Part shown: positions 1 to 10,556 of the stretch, piece by piece | Layout: the number at the start of each line of letters is the position of its first letter | How positions within the stretch are numbered: position 1 is the stretch's first letter | Assembly: GCA_024699855.1 (NCBI GenBank) | Contig: JAMPIQ010000003.1 | Coordinates: forward strand, 372,001-436,000 | Reading direction: 5' to 3' | Origin: Aphelenchoides besseyi | Taxonomy: Eukaryota; Nematoda; Chromadorea; Rhabditida; Aphelenchoididae | DNA length: 64,000 nucleotides | Program-made: the position numbers and the translations under genes | Notes under the pieces: model-generated | The model's database searches: none | What the model was told of the DNA's origin: nothing | The model's input: the letters and a program-made list of their open reading frames with translations, nothing else

Positions 1-551
1 AGTGCGGCACCAAGCGATTGTCCTTGAACATGAATAGAATAATCGGCGTATTGTTGAGCCAATGAGACGAATTCATCTTTCATTCCACCATTCCACAGAA
101 TCATAAAGGCGCGATGAAAATAGCGATGAACTTTTCCCATTCCAAAGAAATCAGGTCCCAAGTAGTTGTTTGCTTCTTCATATTGAACTTGAGTGCCAGT
201 GGATCCGCTGAGATTGAACTTCAATCAAAATTTATGATCTCCTACCGAAACGCCACGACTATTGTTTTGTCAGCGTTCAACAAAGCCAGATAGCCACTGC
301 AGGTGTTCACGTTGGAATCGTCGCAGAGAAACTCAAAACGTTTGATCAGCTGCAAGAATAAACGTAATCAATAGTTTTGGACTCACCTTTGCATCAACGT
401 AAAGTTTCTGAAGACAAATCTGAGGGTCTTCGGAAAACGTGGCACTAGACAACGGCAACATGTACCGCGCGAAAGTGTCATTGTAGGGCAGTGCAGTTGA
501 AAGCGTGAAGATTGATGTCAACAAAAGAAGAATCATTTCGAGTCGATTCAT
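1..551 (-). CDS. Class-3 (fungal-type) lipase, 5' part; runs off the left edge
   Basis: Secreted triacylglycerol-lipase-like alpha/beta hydrolase. Three exons are seen: 551-387 (signal peptide MNRLEMILLLLTSIFTLSTA, then a Cys/Tyr-rich start), 349-246 and 207-1, with 37- and 38-bp GT-AG introns. Exon 2 encodes the segment ending in VVAFRG, the class-3 lipase strand and oxyanion region. Exon 3 encodes YEEANNYLGPDFFGMGKVHR and then QYADYSIHVQGQSLGAA, whose GQSLG is the nucleophile elbow (GxSxG; the family usually has GHSLG). The active-site Asp and His would lie beyond position 1. Family assignment rests on the spaced AFRG and GxSLGAA motifs. Nematodes carry many such secreted lipases; the specific substrate is not inferable. 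Confidence 0.8.
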
Positions 552-1409
552 TCGGAAGACAGTACCTGCCTAATAACAAGTCTTCCGAGTCATCATAAGG
601 GAGCGGCCGCAATCTAAACACTCAAATTTTGTTCTTAGGGTTCAAGAAATGAACTCCATTTGTGACAAAAAGTTTTCAGAAAGTTTCAAAGATCAATGAT
701 AGCGACCATCGGTAGGTGAATTGTTTGCTTTTCATTCCCGCTCGGCAACAAAACTTGATCTTGTTCTTGCAGAGTTCGAAAGTACAGACGAACAAATGTC
801 ACGAAATTTCTTCTAAAACACTAGTAATTGCTATTTGATTGTTCAGAATCTGCCGCTCTTCTCCATTGATTATGCTGATTAATTTTTGTTTCAACACTGT
901 TTGATTAGTTCCTCATGCTTTCTTATAACTGAATCGATTGCTTAATGCCAATTAGCATCCGTCATGAACGCACTTTTTGTCATAGAAGTCGTTCAAATCA
1001 ACATTGTTTTGCTCTTGATTGAGGTTCAAAGAAAAGTTTATTGAATAAGAACAAGACAATGAGTAGGACTAATTATAAGGAGGAAAAGGGACATCGGATA
1101 ATCGGCTGATCGGCAAGTCGGTCGAGGAGAAAAGTAACTGAGAATCGGCGGCGTAAGCGACAGAGACGGATAAGGCGAAACGTCAAAGTAGATGTTAGTC
1201 AGTGCGAAATGAGAGAGAGTTTAGGACAGCAATAAAAGACTCAACAGACATCTCAACTTTAATTTAATTAATTTATTCCTTAATCAATTGGGAAGGCCAA
1301 GAAGAATAGCAACAAAGTAGAGAACCAATTGGTAGTAATCACTTTCGTTCGTCAATTTTTGGTGGTTTGCTTTCGGAAGTTATCTTCGTATCGGGTCGTC
1401 CGGGAGTTA
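552..1409. other. Intergenic; purine-rich stretch, no gene seen
   Basis: AT-rich sequence without a supportable ORF. Around 1078-1095 there is a purine tract (aaggaggaaaaggga) followed by about 170 bp of moderately GC-rich sequence and an AATAAA at about 1231. That is the order expected for a polypurine tract plus a solo LTR piece, but no LTR partner is visible, so it is left unnamed. Confidence 0.3.
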
Positions 1410-1740
1410 GACTTCGTCAAGTATGTGTCCAGTTAAGAAGCCAGGGGTCCCATCGGTTTTCAGTTGCTCGGCCGAACATCTTCCGTACGTGTTGCCGCTT
1501 CTTCTTTCGGGCTGTGATGATGACATCGTTGAGGTTTGTTTGCTGGGGATCCATTCGCGCGACTTCTTGTCTCATAAGCAACTGTTCAGAAAACAGCGCT
1601 CCATCTTCGTTTGGCATTGGCGGAGTTTCGCATCTTTTCATAACGTCCAGGTTTCGCATCCATACATCAACGTTGGCATGATGACTGGCTGGAAATAGCG
1701 GCGCTTGAGGGTCATCGAGACTCCGGTCTAAACTTTAGTT
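1410..1740 (-). mobile_element. LINE (non-LTR retrotransposon) 3'-end fragment
   Basis: Read on the minus strand, the fragment shows pieces of the C-terminal part of a non-LTR reverse transcriptase in shifting frames: MPTLMYGCETWTL, then DKKSRE, then DVIITARKKKRQHVRKMFGR, then ENRWDPWLLNW and finally TPGRP. The same motif order (VLPSLLYGSESWAL, KSRE, DVVMVARKR, NRWDLRLLNW, GRPARR) occurs on the plus strand at 21.2-21.9 kb, so both are copies of one family. The copy is 5'-truncated and frameshifted and cannot be active. Confidence 0.7.
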
Positions 1741-3349
1741 CCATACAATTTGTTTCAGGTGTTCATTTAATTCCGTTGGCGGGTATATGTATATTGTGGT
1801 GATTCATTTGCTACTCAGTTATTAAGTGTCTTTAATTCCTTTCAGCCAGTACGATTTATGCGAGTGTATTGATTGATGTCAAGAAAAAGTGTTCTTTAAA
1901 TTACACGTGTGATTCTACCTTCTCAATCATTCGTTTTAATTCAAGATTTACGTCTACATTTACTCTTCGTTTTAATAATATGTCGTTGTTATCGTTGTAA
2001 TTGCAAATTCTGTTTTAGATTGTTTGCTTTACTATTATGAACACAGTTGTTCATTCAAATAAGGTTGTTAATTCCAACTTTGTCCGTTCAATGGCTTAAC
2101 ATCTCTTCTCGTGACGAAAGTTTCACTTGTTACGGGAGTTTTGATGCAGTTTTTTTAAAATTGATCAGTGCGCCGAGTTATTAAGCGAAAACGTAAATTA
2201 GGCCATAGGAAAAATCTGCATACGAAAATTCGCTAAAACTCATAGCCATCTCGTAAGTCGAAATGGAAAGCGTTTATGCGAATCGGAGTTGTTCAAATAA
2301 TGAAAATAGCAAATAGAAAGTTAAACAAACGTGAGAGGTGCTTAACGGTCTTATGACCTGAGATTTTACAGAAACGTCTATGAGTTTTTGTGGTTTCTAA
2401 TACAATGAATGGGACTTTGATGTTCTCAGAAATTTTGACATACAGATCTTGCCAACTGGAAGTTTGTTTCTTCGCAGATCAATGCCATCACGTATGTGGC
2501 ATGATTTTCGACGGCTATCATTCAGTTTTAGTTGAATATTGTAAAAGTTAAAACACAAGAGAAGTAGTTTTCAGGTTTCGGTTTAAACTTTTCTTTCAAC
2601 GTTCATTTGGTCGATGTTTTTGAATTTCATGTTGTGGTGAATTGGTTCACACTGCAAGAGATTCGTGGTGAGATGGATTGGCGGAGTGTCTTCCTATTTC
2701 TGCGACTCGTCGAGCAGTCGCGTCGAGGTTAGTTTCGAATGTTTTGATGATGGTATTGGCAAAGAACATTCGTTTTTTGCCCGTTTTTATTGTTTTTGAA
2801 TATCCTGACATGTAGACCCTAATCGCTGAATGTTCAATCGTGGGCGAATTGACTTCTGCACGTTTTCGAAAGATTTTGCTCGATTGTTCGCTTCTCGATA
2901 GTTCACGATAGTCGATTGACGAGCTGTTGATTCTAACTACGAATTATAGGTTGCAAGCATTTCGATCCGGTACAGCAGTTTTGATTGTTGTCAAATCTTA
3001 TTAACAATTTTCAGGCATGAAAAGAGCGATCAAAAACCATGGAGCTCTGAAGGCAAAATCGCAAGAACCAATAGCGAAAACTGTCCAGTTTACGACCGAC
3101 GAAGTAATAAACGGGTGGATGAGCTCGCTGAAAACGGGTTACAACAACTAGGTTATGATGTGTTCTGTTAGCAAACTTGAAACGTTTAGAACTTTGCACA
3201 TAAAAGTTGTCGGGAAAACGTCCGTCATTAGCATGAAAAACTCTTCGCTTATTCGTTTCCTTTTGAAGAATGATCGTTTCGCGTACCGTTTGGTTGTCTC
3301 AATTGATCAGTAGAAGGAATTGTGTAACCAAACCAAAGGAATCAATAAA
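1741..3349. other. Intergenic, no gene seen
   Basis: AT-rich unique-looking sequence with only short random ORFs on both strands. No splice-consistent gene model, RNA gene or repeat could be supported. Confidence 0.4.
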
Positions 3350-4079
3350 ATGTCTATTGGCAACGTAAGTTTTTAAATCATTTCAATTTAACACGCTTGA
3401 TTTCAGGAAATTTCGATTTCGGCGTTGAAAGTCGGTCGGAAATACGAAGACGATTCTCAGGACAACTTCGTGTCAATTGTTTACGAGTTTACCGCCACGA
3501 ATTTCTCCAAAATTACTGCGCTCAAACAAGCTCCTAAGATCGAGTATCCGGCTGAAAATTTTTGGTCCTCGTTTTGGAAGGAGTTTAGTCAAATGAAAGT
3601 TGACGACACGGAGATTGGTAGGGAACTCATTAATGATATTTATACGTTTGCTTTACAGCGATGCAAGTGAAGTTGTTGTCGGATTTTGAAGTCGTGAAGA
3701 AAGAGTCGCCAACGGACGAGTCCTATGGATTTGTATTCGTTGGAGACCGTGTGAAAAACAGAACTAAATTGAAAATCTGTTTCGACGAGAAGGACGCTGA
3801 CGAGACGGAGCTGATCAATTCGCTGCAAAATGGTTCTCAAATTAAGTTGTTCTGTGGAATCGGTTTTCTGCACGGTAAGTGTTCGATATGATTTGCGATC
3901 TAACAATCGTTTCAGAAAATATTTTGTGCGTTTTGGTCGAAACGCCGGAATACATTGAGCGCCTTTCTGAAGAAGACAAAAGTTCGTTGTTGACTGAAAT
4001 GGAAGAAGAGGATTTTCTGCCATTGAAGTCGTATGTCGAACCGATTGAACGTAAGAAAAAGCGTCTCATTTACATGTAG
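3350..4079 (+). CDS. Unknown 201-aa intracellular protein, four exons
   Basis: Exons 3350-3364, 3407-3617, 3659-3874 and 3916-4079 are joined by 40-43-bp GT-AG introns in consistent phase and give 201 residues. There is no signal peptide or membrane segment. Visible features: a beta-rich N-terminal half (NFVSIVYEFTATNF), a charged middle (CFDEKDADETEL), an acidic stretch LTEMEEEDFLPL and a basic tail ERKKKRLIYM. AATAAA lies at 4134-4139, 55 bp after the stop. I do not recognise a domain. The compact exon structure, clean phases and polyA signal argue that it is a real gene. It stands alone between a desert and the transposon block that follows. Confidence 0.7.
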
Positions 4080-4370
4080 TGAAATCCATTTGTCGATGTT
4101 TGGATGTCCGTTTTGTTAATGTTCCGATGCGTCAATAAAGTAGTTAATTGTTAAATTTGGAATATGTGTTTTCATTGGTCTTAATCCGACAGTTATTTCA
4201 TACGTCGCTTACGATCCACAAAAACAGTGTTTTAGATGGCAAACGATATCGCTGAAGATGAACCGAAGAAGACGGCAAAAAGTCGTTGGACGTCCACCTA
4301 AACGCTTTCAACCACCATTGAGAAAACGCTCGAATTTGGAAGACTCCGGTCCATTGATCTCGGGCTTAAA

Positions 4371-5247
4371 CTCACAAGGAAAGGTCCTGAGAGATTACCG
4401 CTACCTTTGGCTGAATTATAGATTAATCGACGCGGAATTTTACGTTGATTCTGAATATACCCATCTTTTTTGCCCAGTAGCAGAATTGGCCGAGTTATTG
4501 GCCAAAAACCGAAAACACTGAAATCGCTAAAATCATAGTATCGATTATGCTGATTATCCTGGTGAAGTCTGTTTATGCATATCTCACTTCATTATGGAGA
4601 TATTGGCCGTTTCATTTGGCCAACATTCATTCCGGGTTATGGTCCGCTAATCTCCCCTCGAAAGTGTGAGCTGCAATAGTCGAGTGAGCAAGTGATGGGC
4701 TTGAGAACTCTTTTGGAGGTTGCGAGTTCGATTCTCTGTTGTCGAATGCAACTTGCTGTTTCGTATCCACAAAGCAAAAGGAAAAGAGTGAGTAGTAGGT
4801 GACTACGAGGGATCCAACCGACTTTTTTCTCACTCTTTGGAGTCGTTTTGGTAGAACGCAGCACTTGAAAGTGACGATCAAAGGAATCGAACTCGCAACC
4901 TCCAAAAGAGTTCTCAAGCCCATCACTTGCTCACTCGACTATTGCAGCTCACACTTTCGAGGGGAGATTAGCGGACCATAACCCGGAATGAATGTTGGCC
5001 AAATGAAACGGCCAATATCTCCATAATGAAGTGAGATATGCATAAACAGACTTCACCAGGATAATCAGCATAATCGATACTATGATTTTAGCGATTTCAG
5101 TGTTTTCGGTTTTTGGCCAATAACTCGGCCAATTCTGCTACTGGGCAAAAAAGATGGGTATATTCAGAATCAACGTAAAATTCCGCGTCGATTGATCTAT
5201 AATTCAGCCAAAAGTAGCGGTAATCTCTCAGGACCTCTCATTGTAAG
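4371..5247. repeat. Large foldback palindrome: 364-bp inverted arms, 149-bp spacer
   Basis: Left arm 4371-4734 and right arm 4884-5247 are reverse complements around an axis near 4809. The stretches compared by eye match closely, with mismatches concentrated at the outer tips (4373/5245, 4378/5240, 4381/5237). The spacer is 4735-4883. Each arm carries a tRNA-like Pol III head. The right arm ends directly before reverse-transcriptase/RNase H coding sequence of an LTR element, whose 5' part is absent. Symmetry could come from two SINE copies inserted head to head, a foldback transposon, or a hairpin assembly artefact; the differing outer bases argue against simple duplication of one read. Confidence 0.85.
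4668..4740 (+). other. tRNA-Ser(UGA)-like SINE head (left arm; mirrored at about 4878-4950)
   Basis: The order of elements fits a tRNA gene with a long variable arm: an A-box-like TAGTCGAGTGA, an anticodon-arm-like GATGGGCTTGAGAACTC (loop CTTGAGA, anticodon UGA) and a T-arm GAGTTCGATTC, a close B-box match. The anticodon and acceptor stems are not fully paired, so this is a tRNA-derived SINE promoter and not a working tRNA. The identical sequence lies on the minus strand in the right arm. Confidence 0.6.
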
Positions 5248-5249
5248 AA

Positions 5250-6957
5250 GGACAGCAAGTTCGTGTGGGCGGACAAGCACCAAATCGCGTTCGAACGGAT
5301 CAAGGAAGTTTTACTGGGACCGCTGGTACTCGCGCATTTTGATCCGACAAAAGAATTGATTGTTGCCGCTGATGCATCCGAAGCAGGAATGGGCGGAACG
5401 TTGATGCAAAGATCGAACGATGGGTCAATCCAGACGGTTTTTCACATGGCCAAATCGTTTTCCGACGTGCAACGCCGATATTCGCAAATCAAGCGTGAAG
5501 CACTGGCAATTGTGCTGGCAGTGGAACGATTCCGTAAGTTCGTTTATAGTCGAGAATTTGTTTTGCAGACAGACCACCGTCCATTGTTACCGCTTTTTCA
5601 AATCGAGAATACCAAAGGCTTGGATCCGCGACGTGCCAGCCGGCTCGGACGTTGGGCACTCCGATTGCTTGGATTCCGGTTCAAAATCGGGTACGTGAAC
5701 ACAAAGGAATTTGGTTATGTTGATGCGTTGTCGAGACTCATTGAAGTGCAGAGAAACCCGGTGGACTCCGAGAAGGACGAAGTCGTCGGACTGTTGCAAA
5801 CCGAAGAAGGCGAAATCGAAGACACGGTCAATCGAGTCGAAGAAAAGATTGCATCCGGTGAGTCAAAAGAACGCATTCATTCGGCTATTTCTAGCAACGA
5901 AACAATCCGCAAACTCGTGGATTGGATCCGAAACTCGTAGAAGAAAGAAGACAGACAAGACGTGCAGATTGGACGATTTTTTCCGATCCGACGCGAACTC
6001 TACGAAACGAACGAAATTGTGATGTTCCGCAATCGTGTTGTCATTCCGGAGAAACTTCAAGCCCAAGTACTCGACCGACTCCATGCTGGCCATCCGGGAA
6101 CTCGCCGAATGAAACTGTTCGCTCGTCAGTACGTGTTCTGGCCCGGAATCAACGCCCGAATTGAGAAATTTGTTCGTCACTGTTCCGCTTGCACTCTTGA
6201 AGCTCCAACTCCACGCAAAATGCCGCTCAAGCAATGGCCAGAAGCGCAAGAACCGTGGCAACGGGTTTACATCGACTTTGCTGGTCCACTGCACGACGCT
6301 CATGTTGTCGTTATCGTAGACGCTCATTCAAACTTCATACTCGCGCGAAAGATGTCGAAGATCACCGCGGAGAAAACCGTCAACACGCTCGAAAAAATTT
6401 GTTACCAATATGAACCGCCAAAAACAATCGTCTCGGATAATGGAACTCAATTTGCATCCTCTTTATTTTCCGAATTTTGTTGTAAGTGGGGAACTTCGCA
6501 TTTATTTTCACCTCCTTATATGCCACAAAGTAATGGAAGGGCGGAAAAGGCTGTGGCCATCGTGAAATCGAGTATAGCCAAAGGTGGGAAGAGATTTCAG
6601 TGCTTGAGTCGTGTGATCTATGAGTACAACTACCTACCAAGTGACTCAAACGACCAATTCGTCAGCCCAGCAACCACATTCTACCGTCGAACTTTCCGCA
6701 CTCCAATGGACATCTTCAAATCGTGGTCCAAGAAAGAAGAAAAAAGAGAGGATTCGAGCAAAAGCGAAGCAAATCATTGCGAGAACAACGGTCATCTGAA
6801 GACTCAGCGTAGATTCAACCGTCACCATGGAACTCAAGACCGCTCATTCGAGATTGGTGAGCAAGTGACAGTCCAGATGCAACCGAAAAGACGAGTCGAC
6901 GGCCGAATCGTCAAATTCAATGGCAAGGCAATTATGGAAATTGAAACCGATTTTGGT
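5250..6957 (+). pseudogene. pol: Retrotransposon pol remnant: RNase H + integrase, one in-frame stop
   Basis: One reading frame runs from about 5250 to the transposon insertion at 6957, broken only by a TAG at 5938-5940. RNase H domain: IVAADASEAGMGG (Asp), REALAIVLAVERF (Glu), QTDHRPL (Asp) and VDALSR (Asp) supply the four catalytic acidic residues. Integrase: an HHCC zinc finger (HAGHPGTRRM, CSACT), then the catalytic triad in YIDFAGP, VSDNGTQF and NGRAEKAV. After the core comes a basic region and a GEQVTVQM segment like the GPF/GPY-type C-terminal module. The stop, the missing 5' half and the 3' insertion make it non-autonomous, yet all visible catalytic residues are intact, so it died recently. 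Confidence 0.85.
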
Positions 6958-7607
6958 ACAGGGTGGGCCAAAATGAATTGTCATCGGTTTTTTCGCAATA
7001 ACTTTTTTGTCGATGATTTTTTTCTGAACAAAGTATATATTTTCTTGGTCCTTATGGTCCCCATTCTTAAATAGAAACAAAATTGAAATTTTGAAAATTT
7101 GAAAAAAATTTCACCTTAATCCCCTCTTTGGTCCAATTTTGTCGATCTGTGTTAAAACAGTTTTTAATGTTTAAAATTGAAGCGTTTGATTAACAACAAA
7201 ACAAATGACTAACGGATTTCCACTTGGCCGCCTTCACGCTCCAAGCATTGATGAAGACGACGAGGAAAACTGGCCGCAATTCGTTCTCTCATTTCGCGAT
7301 TTTGCCGAAGATCGTTGCAACTTCCACGATTGCTGCTCTTACTTCCTCAAGAGTGACTGGCGGCTGCGACCGTGTAACTCATTGCAGACAAAAACAAAGA
7401 AACCCGAACATGGTCAAGATCGACAAAATTGGACCAAGGAGGGGATTAAGGTGAAATTTTTTCAAATTTTCAAAATTTCAATTTTGTTTCTATTTAAGAA
7501 TGAGGACCATAAGGACCAAGAAATTATATACTTTGTTCAGAAAAAAATCATCGACAAAAAAGTTATTGCGAAAAAACCGATGACAATTCATTTTGGCCCA
7601 CCCTGTA
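6957..7607. mobile_element. Non-autonomous Tc1/IS630-like element with about 190-bp TIRs (copy 1)
   Basis: The element is 6959-7605 (647 bp) flanked by TA at 6957-6958 and 7606-7607. Ends read CAGGGTGGGCCAAAATGA on both strands. Long near-perfect TIRs cover about 6959-7148 and 7418-7605. The core, read on the minus strand, contains RQNREMRERIAASF and CLEREGGQVEIR, homologous to the core of copy 2 (28903-29550). It resembles the C-terminus of IS630/Tc-type transposases, so this is a deletion derivative. It is inserted in the retrotransposon pol region. Confidence 0.85.
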
Positions 7608-7908
7608 TTATCAGACTTCACCGAAACCAGGTTCACCGTTGTCAATCAAATCAAGACAACTCGACAGAAATCGACAACTGCAACTAGAGATCACGACTCG
7701 GGTATTTGTTTTCTTTCTTTTTCGAGGGTTACAAGATGATCGGGGTTATTAGATTTTGAAACTATTCCTTACTTGTCCTCCTAATTCCTATGAATTTTGT
7801 GATCGTCACTTAACGTGATCAGTTGCCTCTTCGCGCCGTTAATTTTCTGTCTTATGCTTATTGTTGTTTTTAATGTTATTGTTATCCTAAATTTGGGTAA
7901 AGGAGGGA

Positions 7909-8099
7909 TGTTCGGACCTCATAGTCTCAAGCCGATTGTTTTTGCCGCTTGGCATTTCTGTTGTTAGTGGGCTCGGGGTTTTGTTGTGAAGTTCGGCCGA
8001 CCTCCCGTTCCGATATTAGGTTCTGTGTTTTTGTTTATTCTATCAATAAATTATCTCTCCCACTAAGATTGTTCATTGCGTTTAACACGCGACCGAACA
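7909..8099 (+). repeat. 3' LTR (191 bp) with adjoining polypurine tract
   Basis: The repeat begins TGTTCGG at 7909 and ends CCGAACA at 8099, a TG...CA-bounded repeat with 7-bp inverted termini. The purine run AAAGGAGGGA at 7899-7908 abuts it, as a plus-strand primer must. AATAAA at 8045-8050 would be the R-region polyadenylation signal. No matching 5' LTR was found in this window. Confidence 0.8.
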
Positions 8100-8159
8100 T
8101 ACATAATAAACAATTTTTGTAACGGAGTTAACATTCAATTCGTAGTGGAAAAGAGATAC

Positions 8160-9254
8160 TATTAGGTTGGCGAATAATTTTTCCGATTACTTCGAGAGGT
8201 TGCTAAAATTTTCTGGAAGGTTCTAGAAAATTTCCGTTTGTGGGTATATAAAGGCCAGAAAATGAGCTCTTTGGTAGTCTTTTTCTTTTTGTATTTGCTT
8301 CAAAAATGACCGAGAAAATTGAGCTCAATCGATTGCAACTACACACTTGTTACACGAATTTTGTTTGGGTTATTCTTGAGCGGAAGCGGCTCGAAATATA
8401 TGCAAGTCCATGCGTGATGGAACAGTCAGTTCGCACACAGCTACGTACTGGTTTCACAATTTCAAAAACGGCGAATTTCGTCTTGAAGATCGAGGGCATA
8501 CGGGCCGACCTGTTGAAATTGATGAAGATCGCTTTTGGCCCTTATTCAAGAAGATCTCCGTCGATCAACTCGTGAGGTTGAAGTCATTCTAAACTGCGAT
8601 CATCAGACAATCAATTTACATTTGCATCGCCTTGGAAGTTTGGAAATACGGGACTTTAGTTCCAGACAACTTGACCACCGACCAAAAACTTTTGCGTCAA
8701 CAAATCTGCATGCAACTCTTGACTTTCCGTAAAAAGAACGATTGGTTAAAGAATATCGTTACCGGCGATGAGAAGTGGGTTTTTTACACTAATGATACCC
8801 GAAAGCGTCAATGCCTAAATCCTAATGAACCGGGAGTTTCAACACCAAAACCGGAATTCCATGCCAAGAAGGTTATGATCTCAGTTTGGTGGAATATGAA
8901 CGGGATTGTCCACTAGAAAATGTTGCCAAAGAATACAGCTATTACTGCTAAATATTACTGCGGTCAGTTGAACCGAGTAGCTTTAAAACTACCGGCGAAA
9001 TAAAGTGAAATCTTCTTGCTACACGACAATGCAAGACCTCATGTCGCAAAGAAGACCTGAAAACCAACTTGACTGCATACTTTGATTCACAGGCCGCTGA
9101 GTTCTACCGCGATGGAATCCGTGCATTGCTGAATAAATGACAATATGTTGTCGATCATAATGATGAATATATTGTTTAATTTGTTGTTGTTCAAGATGAA
9201 AATTGATTATTCTAAAGGTCAAATAACGGAAAAAAATTATTTGTCAACCTAATA
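8160..9254 (+). mobile_element. mariner transposon, internally deleted
   Basis: TIRs TTAGGTTGGCGAATAATT (8162 on) and its imperfect inverse ending at 9252 are bounded by TA duplications (8160-8161, 9253-9254). Transposase remnants in shifting frames run in mariner order: SHTATYWFHNFKNGEF (helix-turn-helix linker), EDRGHTGRPVEID, then TGDEKWVFYTND (first catalytic Asp), NPNEPG, MISVWWNMNGIVH and LLHDNARPHVAKK (second Asp). Sequence then jumps to AYFDSQAAEFYRDGI, the family's C-terminus, so the segment holding the third Asp is deleted. At 1091 bp it is shorter than a usual mariner of about 1.3 kb. Confidence 0.88.
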
Positions 9255-9999
9255 TATGTGTTTCAAGTCTGATGGGATGCTAATCGACGCAAATTTCAGT
9301 CTCGTTTGACCAAACAACAATCTCACCAAACTTTCCAAGAAAAAATTAAAACTCCACGAATTTGCACCCAACGATGCCCTCAGCGTACGGACAAGCGAAT
9401 TGAAAAAGTTCGAAGTCGCTGTTACGATCTCGTCAACCGCATTCATTTTGTGTTATCGGTTTTTACACTCAATGTTGCTATAAGCTGTGAAAAGCATAGA
9501 ATCGAGTTTTGATCGTTAGCAAATAGTTCAGAGACGTTGTTTTTGGTTTTGAAATAGGGATTGCAAGATTCAGCAGATGGGATGATTAGTTAGGATCAAG
9601 CAAAGTTGACAGTTACTAAGATTAGTCTGATAGTTCTTTGGAGTGTTTAGGTTGTTTGTTACCGAAACAGCAAATCGTGAATTTGTTGGCTCGATATAGA
9701 AGAACATGTGTCGGAATTTGAAAGTGTATGATTTAAATAGACGAGATCTTCAACTTCTTTTTGATCATTATAAGAGTATCGTTGCTATTCAATGGGTCTT
9801 CGATGTTATGATTACAGATAATTTGGCTTGAAACCGCAATACATGGTTAGTTATAGAAAGCGGTTGAGGCGACTGCCTAACCCTCAACGATCCAAGAAAT
9901 GACGTAGTTAATCTTCTCGCTTTGCGCAAAAAATATTCATTAGTTTCAGTTACTAGTACAAGCGATAACAACGTTTATTAGACTTGCAAATAAAGACAA
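9255..9999. other. Intergenic with an orphan C-terminal-like exon
   Basis: On the plus strand 9313-9489 reads as a basic segment followed by the hydrophobic stretch VAVTISSTAFILCYRFLHSM and a stop at 9487-9489. This looks like the tail-anchor end of a membrane protein. Nothing upstream connects to it, because the mariner begins at once. The rest appears empty. Confidence 0.25.
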
Positions 10000-10158
10000 T
10001 TAGAAACCGTTGCCCGTATGTTCACTGAACCAATAGACTTGAGTGTCCGGCATGTAGTAATGGGAGTTCACGCTTTGTGGATAGGCGAAATGATTGTAGT
10101 AGTTGTAGTACTGAGCTTCAGCAACCACAAAAAGTAAAAACAAAAAGAGAATCTTCAT
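10000..10158 (-). CDS. Small secreted peptide, TGNG family member A (52 aa)
   Basis: Single exon. Signal peptide MKILFLFLLFVVAEA, with cleavage expected before QYYNYYNH. The mature peptide is about 37 residues, Tyr/Asn/His-rich and without cysteine. It ends VYWFSEHTGNGF. The C-terminal block aligns with three other genes in this window (30055-30240, 52805-52990, 54023-54178). A TTTTAAA box lies about 35 bp upstream of the ATG. It probably acts outside the cell as a peptide. Function is unknown: a neuropeptide-like, cuticle-associated or antimicrobial role would fit size and composition but nothing in the sequence decides. Confidence 0.75.
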   Translation of the reverse strand: MKILFLFLLFVVAEAQYYNYYNHFAYPQSVNSHYYMPDTQVYWFSEHTGNGF

Positions 10159-10556
10159 GACTTCGACGACTGCGCACGCTGACGAGCGTTTAAAAGGCGC
10201 GGAGATAACGATAAAACTCTTATTTCGTTTAATGGAATTCCCTAGTCGAGTAATTTATGTTCCCAATCCGACGGATTTTGCACATAAATCAAACTCTTTT
10301 TCTGGACATTCATGTCTTGAATGTGATACCCTCCAGTAGTTAATGGCGGATTTCGAACATCTTTTTGGCTGCCAAAGCGCTCAGTGAGTGGTGATGTAAA
10401 GTCCGATTTCTCCCACCGGTAAATTGACCATTCCACAATTGGCACTACTAATTCATTCAATATGCCTAGTTATTTGTGCAATCATAACCAATTGTCGACA
10501 TGTTATCATTTCACAGGATCCGATTTTAGTGATTTTGTGTATGTTTTCGATTCCAA

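Larger units (their letters stand above)
5248..8099 (+). mobile_element. Ty3/gypsy-type LTR retrotransposon, 5'-truncated
   Basis: The order is RNase H, zinc-binding integrase, DDE integrase core, polypurine tract and 3' LTR, the Ty3/gypsy gene order. Gag, protease and most of the reverse transcriptase are missing; the element starts right at the end of the foldback repeat. A 647-bp TIR element sits inside (6959-7605). Coding sequence resumes after it with a short tail (7608 to about 7690). There is no 5' LTR in the window. Confidence 0.85.

Noticed and set aside
1078..1260. Purine tract plus AATAAA resembling a solo LTR
   Set aside because: No TG...CA boundaries, no second copy and no target duplication could be found.
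4660..4950. Functional tRNA-Ser gene
   Set aside because: A- and B-box-like parts are present, but acceptor and anticodon stems do not pair properly and the unit lies inside a repeat; a SINE head explains it better.
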